Shown piece after piece: positions 1-6,055 of a DNA stretch of 7,406 nt. Within the stretch, counting starts at the first letter, position 1, and each line of letters opens with the position of its first letter. The translations under genes and the position numbers were made by a program. Under the pieces are notes generated by a model. That model was not told the origin of the DNA. It searched no databases and saw nothing but the letters and a program-made list of their open reading frames with translations. The stretch comes from Acidobacteriota bacterium (GTDB lineage Bacteria; Acidobacteriota; Terriglobia; Terriglobales; Acidobacteriaceae), in the NCBI GenBank assembly GCA_021851625.1, contig JAJZCX010000065.1, positions 1 through 7,406 on the forward strand, read 5' to 3'.

Positions 1-58
1 GGCCGCTCTGTTGACTTTGCGGCTGGCGCAGCGCATTGCGAAGGAATCGGGTGTGTAT

Positions 59-553
59 ATGAGTGCTGGACAGTTGATCTCACAGTTTTCGACGGAGGCT
101 GGATTTGGGTCGGCGGCAATTCGGTATCTGTCGGATAGCAGTGTTTCGCATGTGGATTTGGTGCTTGGAGAAGAGAAAAATCTTGGCGGTGTGACGTTGA
201 AAAAAGGATGGCTGCTGGGTGCCCGCTTGCATGGGGGTGTGCAGCAGCGTCCTCCGGGTTATGCAAAGTTTACGCGTGTGGTGCGCGTGGCCGTGGAGGT
301 TCCCGATGTGGACGCGGCGTACGCCTTTGCGGCGCGGCAGTTGGGCAAGCCGTACAACAAGAGCGCCATTGTGGACTTCTTCTTGCACCGCAGTCGCGCG
401 TTCACGGCGGAGCAGCCAGCTTGGTTTTGCGATGAGCTGAACTATCAGATTGTGGCTGCGGGCGGGTTGCTGTTGTTGGGCACGGAGAATCCGCTGAATC
501 TGACTCCGCAGGAGGAGCTGTTGAGTCCGTATTGGAAGAAGGTGCAGGCATGA
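59..553 (+). CDS. Phage-type permuted papain-like (YiiX/NlpC-P60 superfamily) cysteine hydrolase
   Basis: The product is a predicted 164-residue cysteine peptidase or amidase of the circularly permuted papain-like fold. Enzymes of this superfamily cut amide bonds in peptidoglycan peptides or lipids, but the substrate here is unknown. The expected order of the permuted fold is visible. The catalytic His comes first, in SHVDLVL (His31), then LLGARLHGGVQQRP (52-65), then GKPYNKSAIVDFF (96-108), and last the nucleophile in WFCDEL (Cys124). A C-terminal LTPQEELLSPYW follows. The layout matches small stand-alone proteins I know from phages and prophages. There is no signal peptide, so export would need help, for instance from the next gene. 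The start is set at ATG 59, where family similarity begins; AAGGA at 41-45 is a rather distant ribosome site. The frame is open to the left edge, so a longer form cannot be excluded. The stop overlaps the next start (ATGA). The fold call is fairly sure; the role is inferred. Confidence 0.75.
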   Translation: MSAGQLISQFSTEAGFGSAAIRYLSDSSVSHVDLVLGEEKNLGGVTLKKGWLLGARLHGGVQQRPPGYAKFTRVVRVAVEVPDVDAAYAFAARQLGKPYNKSAIVDFFLHRSRAFTAEQPAWFCDELNYQIVAAGGLLLLGTENPLNLTPQEELLSPYWKKVQA

Positions 554-798
554 TTGCGCAATGCAAGGGATGGTGGGCTGGGTATCGTGCGTCCACACAC
601 GCAGTGGCTGGAGTGCTGGCAGTGTTGCAGGCGGCGTACATGGCGGATGCGGACGTGCAGCATTTGGCGAGCCGAATCTTGGGCGCGCATCCAGTGGTGC
701 AGGCGTTGTGCGGATACTGCCTGGTGGTGGCGGCTCTGTACCGCAATGGTGCGACGCGGGCAGACAAACAGAAAATGGAGAAGAACAATGGCAAATAA
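550..798 (+). CDS. Small membrane protein, holin-like layout
   Basis: This encodes an 82-residue protein that I cannot assign to a named family. It has two hydrophobic stretches, at about residues 18-32 (AVAGVLAVLQAAYMA) and 47-64 (HPVVQALCGYCLVVAALY). They are separated by a short polar turn, and a basic, charged tail follows (residues 65-82). Two short membrane helices with a charged C-terminus, directly behind a phage-type hydrolase, are what a class II holin would look like; this is inference from size and context only, and the first helix is marginal. The start at ATG 550 is supported by AGAAGG at 537-542 with 7 bases of spacing and by the 4-base overlap (ATGA) with the preceding stop. 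The gene overlaps the next one by 11 bases, so the three are probably translated from one mRNA with coupling. Confidence 0.65.
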   Translation: MIAQCKGWWAGYRASTHAVAGVLAVLQAAYMADADVQHLASRILGAHPVVQALCGYCLVVAALYRNGATRADKQKMEKNNGK

Positions 799-1198
799 AT
801 TTGTGACGTTTCTGGAAGACTTGGGACACTTGTTCAAAGTGGGCGCAGAGAAGGCGCTGGCGGTGGAAGCAAAGCTGTTGCCGATGGAGACTGCTGTGGC
901 GGGTGCAGTGAGCATTGTGGACCCGGCACTGGGCGGAACCTTTGAAGCCATTCTGAGCAGCGTGGTGAAGGTGGAACAAGTGGCCACGGCAGTGAATGCC
1001 ACGCATGGAACTGGACAGCAGAAGTTGTCTACGGCGCTGCCAGAGGTGGAGCAGGCGATTTTGAGCAATCCGATTTTCAAGGGAAAGACGATTGCTAATT
1101 TGCCGCTATGGAACACGGCGATTGAGCAGATCACGAGTGCGTCGGCACAACTGCTGAATGCGGTTGCTGCGACAAGCACGAGCACGCCGAAAGCGTAG
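788..1198 (+). CDS. Hypothetical 136-residue protein of the phage-like cassette
   Basis: I do not recognise a named family. The 136-residue product is mostly helical in appearance. An amphipathic N-terminus (FVTFLEDLGHLFKVGAEKAL, residues 5-24) is followed by a moderately hydrophobic Ala/Val/Gly-rich part (36-56), then VVKVEQVATAVNATHGTGQQKL (58-79 region), LPEVEQAILS, and an Ala/Ser/Thr-rich tail. The stretch TGQQKLSTALPEVEQAI recalls small phage-encoded proteins found near lysis genes that carry a TG-x-QKL-type turn; this is a remembered resemblance, not a search result. There is no signal peptide or clear membrane helix. The start at ATG 788 has GGAG at 777-780 with 7 bases of spacing. The gene begins inside the end of the holin-like gene (11-base overlap). 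It is the last gene of the cassette, and a strong terminator begins 25 bases after its stop. Confidence 0.7.
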   Translation: MANKFVTFLEDLGHLFKVGAEKALAVEAKLLPMETAVAGAVSIVDPALGGTFEAILSSVVKVEQVATAVNATHGTGQQKLSTALPEVEQAILSNPIFKGKTIANLPLWNTAIEQITSASAQLLNAVAATSTSTPKA

Positions 1199-1222
1199 GC
1201 GTAACGTATAAAGTTGCCTCTG

Positions 1223-1271
1223 CGTCCGTGCGTCTCTTGGGGAGAAAAAGAGATGCACGGACGATTTTTTT
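1223..1271 (+). terminator. Rho-independent terminator of the three-gene cassette
   Basis: The arms at 1223-1238 and 1248-1263 (left arm CGTCCGTGCGTCTCTT) pair over 16 positions with one G-U wobble and no mismatch. The loop is 9 bases (1239-1247). One base after the stem comes a run of seven T (1265-1271). It lies 25 bases past the third gene's stop and fits + strand transcription only, because no T run follows the stem on the other strand. It separates the cassette from purEK. Confidence 0.92.
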
Positions 1272-1388
1272 GTTCCTTGCGATCTACGATGGCATAGCGG
1301 TGTGTGTGTAGGCCGCAGAAGCAAGAACCATGGCATATTTGCACCGACTGTTTCCTCGCAGGGTACACATTCTGATCCGCATTGCATT

Positions 1389-1409
1389 CTGCAAATGTTC
1401 ATTTTGCAG
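1389..1409. promoter_or_regulatory. Possible operator: inverted repeat upstream of purE
   Basis: CTGCAAA (1389-1395) and TTTGCAG (1403-1409) form a perfect 7-base inverted repeat around a 7-base centre. Its midpoint is about 60 bases before the predicted purE transcription start, a usual place for an activator or a distal operator. The half-site shares GCAAA/TTTGC with the enterobacterial PurR box, but that box has a 2-base centre, so it is not the same site. A chance repeat is possible. The rest of the 1272-1459 gap shows only a short GT run (about 1300-1309) and no recognisable riboswitch. Confidence 0.25.
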
Positions 1410-1447
1410 TTCCACATGGAAATTCCCGCCTGAAGCACAATCCCCCA

Positions 1448-1460
1448 TATAATTTCGACA
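1448..1460 (+). promoter_or_regulatory. -10 element of a probably leaderless purEK promoter
   Basis: TATAAT at 1448-1453 is a perfect sigma-70 -10 hexamer. The purE ATG begins at 1460, after a spacer of only 6 bases (TTCGAC). Transcription usually starts about 7 bases after the hexamer, so the mRNA would begin at or within a base of the A of ATG. No good -35 hexamer lies at 16-18 bases upstream (CCCGCC at 17). The absence of any Shine-Dalgarno sequence before purE supports leaderless initiation. Confidence 0.6.
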
Positions 1461-1951
1461 TGAAGCAAGCTCCGATAGTTGGGGTGGTGATGGGCAGCCA
1501 GAGCGATTTTGCCGTGCTGCAGTCCGCCATCGACATTCTGAAGGAATTTTCTGTTGCGCATGAGGCGCGTGTGGTCTCTGCGCATCGCACACCGGACTGG
1601 CTTTTTGAGTATGCCAGCACTGCGGAGGCGCGCGGCTTGCGCGTGCTGATTGCCGGAGCCGGTGGCGCGGCGCACTTGCCCGGAATGCTGGCGGCGAAGA
1701 CGCATCTGCCGGTGCTGGGCGTGCCTGTACCCGCGACGATGCTCAATGGCGTCGATTCGCTGCTCTCAATTGTGCAGATGCCGAAGGGGGTACCTGTCGG
1801 TACGTTGGCTATTGGCAAGCCGGGAGCAGCCAATGCCGCACTGCTGGCGATTTCCATTTTGTCGTTGCAGGATGCGGCGTTGCGCGCGCAGTTGGTTGCT
1901 TGGCGCGCGGCGCGCACGGATGAAGCACTGCGCACGGAGCTGCCCGAGTGA
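1460..1951 (+). CDS. purE: N5-carboxyaminoimidazole ribonucleotide mutase (PurE, class I)
   Basis: PurE moves the carboxyl group of N5-CAIR to carbon 4, giving CAIR, in cytoplasmic de novo purine synthesis. The 163-residue product has the normal single-domain length and all family signatures: MGSQSD (11-16), SAHRTP (40-45) with the catalytic His at 42, AGAGGAAHLPGM (65-76), PVLGVPV (84-90), GVDSLLSIVQMPKGVPVGTLAIG (97-119 region) and GAANAALLA (122-130). The presence of purK shows it is the class I enzyme that takes N5-CAIR rather than the class II AIR carboxylase. The start at ATG 1460 matches the family's N-terminus. The frame is open further upstream, but those residues (for example PHGNSRLKHNPP) are not PurE-like. 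There is no Shine-Dalgarno sequence before the ATG, and a perfect -10 sits 6 bases away. The stop overlaps the purK start (GTGA), so the two are one transcription unit. Confidence 0.97.
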   Translation: MKQAPIVGVVMGSQSDFAVLQSAIDILKEFSVAHEARVVSAHRTPDWLFEYASTAEARGLRVLIAGAGGAAHLPGMLAAKTHLPVLGVPVPATMLNGVDSLLSIVQMPKGVPVGTLAIGKPGAANAALLAISILSLQDAALRAQLVAWRAARTDEALRTELPE

Positions 1952-3129
1952 GCCGCAACGGCGCGAACGATCCGCAGGCAATTCTTTTTCCCGGCGCGAC
2001 GATTGGCATTCTTGGCGGCGGGCAACTGGGACGCATGACGGCCATGGCCGCGCGCTCGCTGGGCTATCGCGTGCAGGTGCTTGACCCCGACCCAAGCTGT
2101 CCGGCGCGCTTTGTCGTGGATGCGTGCTTTGAAGCCTCTTGGGAGGATGCACACGCTGCCGCTGATTTGGCGCGCGGTTCCGATGTGGTCACGCTGGAGA
2201 TTGAGCAGATCGCGCTGGCTTCTTTGGAAGCCGCAGCGCGCTACGCTCCGGTGCGCCCCGGCCCGGCCATGCTGGGCACAATTCAAGATCGCATTCTGCA
2301 AAAAGAGTGGTTGGTGCAGCATGGACTGCCGTTGGGCGATTGGCGCACGGCGCGGTCGGCTGCGGAGTTGATCGCGGCTGCAACTGCGCTGGGCGGGCGC
2401 TGTTTTGTGAAGAGCGCTCGCGGCGGTTATGACGGTCGCAGCCAGGTGAAGCTGGGTTTCGACGAAGCCTCCGATTCTGCTGCCTGCACGGCGGCGTGGG
2501 ATGCGCTGGGTGCTCGTCCTGTTGTGGTGGAGCAGGCGCTCGCTTTGGAGATGGAGATCTCTGTATTGGTTGCACGGTCAGCACGTGGGGAGTGTGTTTG
2601 CTATCCACCTGCGGTGAACCACCATGAGCAGCAGATTCTGGTGTGGAGTGGGTTGCCAGCCAATCTGCCGCCACATCTAGCGGAGCAGGCGCGAGAAATT
2701 GCACGCAGCATCGCCGAACAATTTTCATTGGAAGGATTGCTGGCCGTGGAGATGTTTGTGACCACGGACGGGCGGCTGCTGGTGAACGAACTGGCTCCGC
2801 GCCCACACAACAGCTACCACGCCAGTGAGCGTGCCTGCGCCACCAGCCAGTTTGAGCAGGCGGTGCGCGCCATTTGCAACTTGCCGCTGGGCGCGGTGGA
2901 GATTGTGCAGCCTGCGGCGATCGTCAACTTACTGGGCGATGTGTGGCTGGACGCGCAGGACGAGCGTGGCCCACGCTTTGATGCGGCGCTGTCGGTTCCC
3001 GGCGTGCGCCTGCATTTGTATGAGAAGCATCTGCCACGGCGCGGACGCAAGATGGGACATCTGTCTGGCATCGGCGCAACGGTGGAAGAGGCCGTGGCGC
3101 GCGTGATCGAGGCGAAGGCAAAGTTGTAG
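1948..3129 (+). CDS. purK: N5-carboxyaminoimidazole ribonucleotide synthase (PurK)
   Basis: PurK is an ATP-grasp ligase that makes N5-CAIR from AIR, bicarbonate and ATP and hands it to PurE. At 393 residues it has the usual length plus about ten extra N-terminal residues. It shows the pre-ATP-grasp glycine loop GGGQLGRM (23-30), KSARGGYDG (155-163; usual form KTRRGGYDG), the ATP-binding VEQ..EMEISVLVAR (194-210) and the two likely metal-binding acids in VEMF (Glu268) and NELAPRPHNS (Glu281). QFEQAVRAICNLPLG (301-315) and MGHLSGIG (369-376) are also typical. After PHNS the usual Gly-His-Trp/Tyr-Thr is replaced by Tyr-His-Ala-Ser (290-293). The start is GTG 1948: it overlaps the purE stop by 4 bases, GGAG at 1936-1939 is spaced 8 bases away, and no in-frame ATG occurs before the glycine loop. 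Confidence 0.96.
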   Translation: MSRNGANDPQAILFPGATIGILGGGQLGRMTAMAARSLGYRVQVLDPDPSCPARFVVDACFEASWEDAHAAADLARGSDVVTLEIEQIALASLEAAARYAPVRPGPAMLGTIQDRILQKEWLVQHGLPLGDWRTARSAAELIAAATALGGRCFVKSARGGYDGRSQVKLGFDEASDSAACTAAWDALGARPVVVEQALALEMEISVLVARSARGECVCYPPAVNHHEQQILVWSGLPANLPPHLAEQAREIARSIAEQFSLEGLLAVEMFVTTDGRLLVNELAPRPHNSYHASERACATSQFEQAVRAICNLPLGAVEIVQPAAIVNLLGDVWLDAQDERGPRFDAALSVPGVRLHLYEKHLPRRGRKMGHLSGIGATVEEAVARVIEAKAKL

Positions 3130-3160
3130 GCCCATGCAGGCATGGAAAGACCACAATGTC

Positions 3161-4390
3161 CTACTGCTCCCAGAGGATGCCTCCGGCTCCTGCACTATTT
3201 GGATAAAAAAACCATAATGTCGGCGTAAAGTTGGCATTGCTAGGGTTGGTTGGAGGTGTGTATCCAACAGGTGGTCCATGTTGAACGAATGGGCGCGGCA
3301 TGGTGTCTCCCTGCACACGGGTTCCGATCAAAACATATCCATCTGTAGCGTTTCCTCCGAACGCGCTGATAAAGTAGCCTGCATTGGCCAGCGTAGCTCC
3401 GGTTGCCAGAACTTGATCGGGCTGCACGATGTTTGAAGTGGTTTCATACGTGCTCGCCGTGTCTGCCTGCCATCCATACGAGATCAAAATGGCCTGTTGG
3501 TTTGCATCATCCAATGTAATCGCGGTCACGATGCGGCCTTGCATGCCATCCGCAGCCGCCTGATTTTGAATTGATGTGGTCATATTCGATCCATAAGGTA
3601 CGGTTTCGACACGACCATCGAAGCCTCCGGCTTGAGAAGTCTGAATCCACGCCACGCCGATGTCCTGACAGGCAGGCTCTAGGTCCATGGAGAAAATTAC
3701 CGCGTTGGATGCAAGGATGGATTGCAAATAAGAGACAGCCGGTTTGTAATTTGTAAAATTTTCATCGTAATACACCGATAGGTCAATTGCTGGCGGTGGC
3801 ACTACGGATGCATCGGCGTACCAATTGCAATCGTTATTGCCACTCACAGCGTCTCCCATCGACAGCGGAACGCCCACTGCATTGGTATAACCCGCCGTAG
3901 TAACTCCCAATTGGCTTACCCCGTTGGTTTGTATTCCCAAGCCACCCGGCCACGGGGCCTGCTCCCACTGCAAATAGCGCAGGTCGCCCATGGCGGGTGC
4001 ACGCGGGCCGATGGTGAGTGTGGCCACATCGCTGATCACCGGGCCGGCTGCATTGCTGATCGTGACTTGAAAGGTGGATCCATTTTCAGAGGCTGTTACA
4101 TTCGGCGTGGTGTATGTGGCATTTGTGGCTCCGGAGATAGGCGCTCCATTTTCAGTCCATTGGTAAGTTTGCGGCGTCGAGCCGGTCGTCGTAACGGAAA
4201 ATATGGCCGGACGGCCAATGGGAATTCTCTGGCTGGATGGCTGCGTAGTGATCGTGACGGCCTGAGCCGGTGGCGGCGGCGCTGTGTATCCACTGCCACT
4301 GCATCCTGCAAGAATCAGCGTTGAAGACAAAAGAATTTGTGCAGCGCTCCCCATAGACAATTTTGGGTTCAGTACATTTGCGTTGGCCAT
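3161..4390 (-). CDS. Lipoprotein with one Ig-like domain and an unknown C-terminal domain
   Basis: This is a 409-residue predicted lipoprotein. The signal peptide's hydrophobic part is ILLSSTLILAG, ending in the lipobox LAGC with the lipid-carrying Cys at 30. A Pro-rich spacer (38-41) leads to one bacterial Ig-like domain at about 44-127, with QPSSQRIPIGRPAIFSV, TYQW (Trp78), NGAPISGATNATYTTP and STFQVTISNAAGPV. This is the form very common in acidobacterial secreted proteins. Residues 130-409 form a separate domain that I do not recognise; it has notable motifs such as LRYLQWEQAPWPGGLG, NNDCNWYAD, FSMDLEPACQDIG and a C-terminal TLWFFYPNSAGAGGILWEQ. The domain has two Cys (188 and 241) that could pair. 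The start at 4390 keeps Lys10 before the hydrophobic segment; a later ATG at 4354 would remove it, and neither has a good ribosome site. The gene follows the preceding lipoprotein gene by 13 bases, so co-transcription is likely. Function unknown; probably on the periplasmic side of the envelope or on the cell surface. Confidence 0.85.
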   Translation of the reverse strand: MANANVLNPKLSMGSAAQILLSSTLILAGCSGSGYTAPPPPAQAVTITTQPSSQRIPIGRPAIFSVTTTGSTPQTYQWTENGAPISGATNATYTTPNVTASENGSTFQVTISNAAGPVISDVATLTIGPRAPAMGDLRYLQWEQAPWPGGLGIQTNGVSQLGVTTAGYTNAVGVPLSMGDAVSGNNDCNWYADASVVPPPAIDLSVYYDENFTNYKPAVSYLQSILASNAVIFSMDLEPACQDIGVAWIQTSQAGGFDGRVETVPYGSNMTTSIQNQAAADGMQGRIVTAITLDDANQQAILISYGWQADTASTYETTSNIVQPDQVLATGATLANAGYFISAFGGNATDGYVLIGTRVQGDTMPRPFVQHGPPVGYTPPTNPSNANFTPTLWFFYPNSAGAGGILWEQ

Positions 4391-4403
4391 GGCTCAGAGA
4401 ATT

Positions 4404-5924
4404 CTACTCCGACACGCCGTCTAGGATTTGGGCACAGTCCATGCGCAAGGTGTCGTTGTCGTTGAAGACCAAACCATAAAAGCGCACCACGCTGCCCACG
4501 GCGATGGGATTCGTGTTGAGCATCTGAGTGTTGTTGTCCGCATAGACCACCACCTGGCTGGGATTGGTTAGCAGCGTGGTTTGCCCTGGCTGCACAGCAA
4601 GCGCCGGGAAAAGATCATACGAAGCCAGAGTGATCGTATAGGTCGTAAAGTTTCCGCTGCTGCCGATCGCGCTCACCGTGCCATTGAGTGTTTGCGGTAG
4701 CAACGTCATGGCGCTGATGGTTGGGAGTATGGAAGCTGGCGGAAATTGTGCGTCATGCATTGTGATAGAAACATTTTGACCGGCAATCATGTTTGCGCTG
4801 TTGAATCTGGCTGGAAACGGAAGGTTGGATAAATTTGATAACTGCTTGGAGATGTTAAATGTCGAGGGTCCATAATTGAATGCAATAGCGTCGGATCCTT
4901 CAATAGGTCCTGCAATTTCCTCCCTGCCGAAAACATCCACGGACGTATTGCCGCCGGTTACACCTTGGATGGGCGTGTTATGGTTCCAAACAACTGGCCC
5001 ATTCCAAGAACTTGTGTTTGCAGACTGTGTGTCGTAAACCGTTACTCGGTCAGCATGCAAGGTTCCATTTTGTTGAATGGTTGCATCGATGTCCACTGCC
5101 ATGCCTGCGGCAAGTTGGGAAAGTCCGCCTATGCCTTGAAAGGCTGTATTGCTATCTGTCAAAAGTGTCCAAGATGGGCCGTTGGGAGGATCAGAATGAT
5201 ATCCGTATGGTGTGTCCCCCCATCCCTCCACAGAAGATACGAGCATACTACCGACCTGATTGTCCACGCTGGCCACAACTCCTTCCATCCCCTTCAATAT
5301 CCCGTTGGTTATGCTCGTTGGCGTTGGAGCAATATTGATGGCTGTCGCTGAATAGTTTGGCGTAAGGGACGCCTGCTGCAAGGACGACACATTGCAGTCA
5401 GGAAAGGTTGTCGATTGCGACACCAGCAGATTCAAGATAATTCCCATGCTGTTTTCTGAAATTGTAACTGGCTGAGAGAAATCAATCGTTGCTGTAGGAG
5501 TCTGGCTAGAAAGTAACCAAAAGTTGACAATAGAATTTCCCTGAGAGTCAAGGCCAAGACATGAGAAGCTACCATATGAGGCGGACACTTGCACTGCCGT
5601 ATAGATTCCTTGCGGAACACTGGCAACAAAAAGCGGCTCTGGATTTCCATTCACATGCATCCATTCTATGTCCAAAATTGCTGGAAGTGCTAGAGGTGTT
5701 TGTGGTACATTCAGCACCGGAACGGACTGGCCATTTGCATTGATCATTGTTATAGATTCCGTACCCAAATAAAATTGATTCAGACGATCGTTGGCTGTGC
5801 TCATCGATAAGAAGACCACATTGGTAGGGGATGGAGGCTTCGTTAGTGTAGAGGAACCACCTCCGCAACCAACAAGGAAAACCGGGAAAAGCATATATAA
5901 GAATGTGCGGAAGTTTCGGAGCAT
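4404..5924 (-). CDS. Lipoprotein with DUF4382-like and two DUF5666-like regions
   Basis: This is a 506-residue predicted lipoprotein. The N-terminus is a clear lipoprotein signal: Arg3 and Arg6, hydrophobic FLYMLFPVFLVG, lipobox LVGC with Cys20, then GGGSS. Residues about 34-175 resemble the DUF4382 family (VPQGIYTAVQVSAS at 103-116; ATIDFSQPVTISENSMGIIL region at 145-164). Residues about 209-297 (GMEGVVASV, TDSNTAFQG, LAAGMAVDIDA, NGTLHADRVTVYD) and again about 412-500 (LNGTVSAIG, SQVVVYADNNTQM, VGSVVRFYGLVFNDNDTLR) look like two DUF5666-type beta-barrel units. These calls are from memory of family patterns and are moderate. Biochemical roles of these families are not established. The start at ATG 5924 is chosen because it gives a proper signal peptide. 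The frame is open to a GTG at 6050, but that extension would read through an intergenic hairpin and bury the signal. Its ribosome site is weak. A 13-base gap leads into the next lipoprotein gene. Confidence 0.85.
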   Translation of the reverse strand: MLRNFRTFLYMLFPVFLVGCGGGSSTLTKPPSPTNVVFLSMSTANDRLNQFYLGTESITMINANGQSVPVLNVPQTPLALPAILDIEWMHVNGNPEPLFVASVPQGIYTAVQVSASYGSFSCLGLDSQGNSIVNFWLLSSQTPTATIDFSQPVTISENSMGIILNLLVSQSTTFPDCNVSSLQQASLTPNYSATAINIAPTPTSITNGILKGMEGVVASVDNQVGSMLVSSVEGWGDTPYGYHSDPPNGPSWTLLTDSNTAFQGIGGLSQLAAGMAVDIDATIQQNGTLHADRVTVYDTQSANTSSWNGPVVWNHNTPIQGVTGGNTSVDVFGREEIAGPIEGSDAIAFNYGPSTFNISKQLSNLSNLPFPARFNSANMIAGQNVSITMHDAQFPPASILPTISAMTLLPQTLNGTVSAIGSSGNFTTYTITLASYDLFPALAVQPGQTTLLTNPSQVVVYADNNTQMLNTNPIAVGSVVRFYGLVFNDNDTLRMDCAQILDGVSE

Positions 5925-5979
5925 GTTTTTTATGTACCCATTCCAGCCAGTTAGGCAGATACCGTGCGGATTCTGGATG

Positions 5980-6016
5980 ATTCTTCCTCCGGGGATAAAA
6001 TCCCCGGAGGAAGAAT
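5980..6016 (-). other. Perfect 16-bp intergenic hairpin between two exported-protein genes
   Basis: The arms at 5980-5995 and 6001-6016 pair without mismatch over 16 bases (core TTCTTCCTCCGGGGA) around a 5-base loop. It begins 39 bases after the stop of the right-hand gene and ends about 55 bases before the next lipoprotein start. On the transcribed - strand the loop is TTTTA and the stem is followed by TCATCC rather than a T run, so it is not a textbook terminator. On the + strand only TTTGA follows the right arm. It could stabilise the upstream mRNA 3' end or cause partial termination. Confidence 0.8.
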
Positions 6017-6055
6017 TTGAAAGCAAGAGAAGAAGATTTAACGACTTCACAAGCG

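Noticed and set aside
11..58. Upstream extension of the hydrolase from a TTG at 11
   Set aside because: Family similarity begins at about ATG 59 and the TTG has no visible ribosome site, since the sequence before it is cut by the window edge. It cannot be fully excluded.
1331..1343. Sigma-54-like TGGCATATTTGCA in the purE upstream region
   Set aside because: The distance between the GG and GC elements is about three bases short of the sigma-54 consensus.
1382..1459. Longer purE from a TTG at 1382
   Set aside because: The extra 26 residues do not match PurE N-termini, and the perfect -10 element would lie inside the coding region.
80..2322. Long antisense open frames (80-1006, 445-1368 and 1399-2322 on the - strand, each about 307 codons)
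   Set aside because: They lie opposite well-supported genes in GC-rich DNA. Their translations are rich in His, Arg, Cys and Pro with no domain pattern, and 445-1368 runs through the terminator. They are shadows.
3132..3145. CCATGC-AG-GCATGG palindrome after purK as a terminator
   Set aside because: The loop would be only 2 bases, the stem is 6 bp, and no T run follows on either strand.
5934..5939. TACATA (- strand) 6 bases before the lipoprotein ATG at 5924 as a second leaderless promoter
   Set aside because: It matches TATAAT at only about half the positions and has no -35. The spacing similarity to purE is probably chance.
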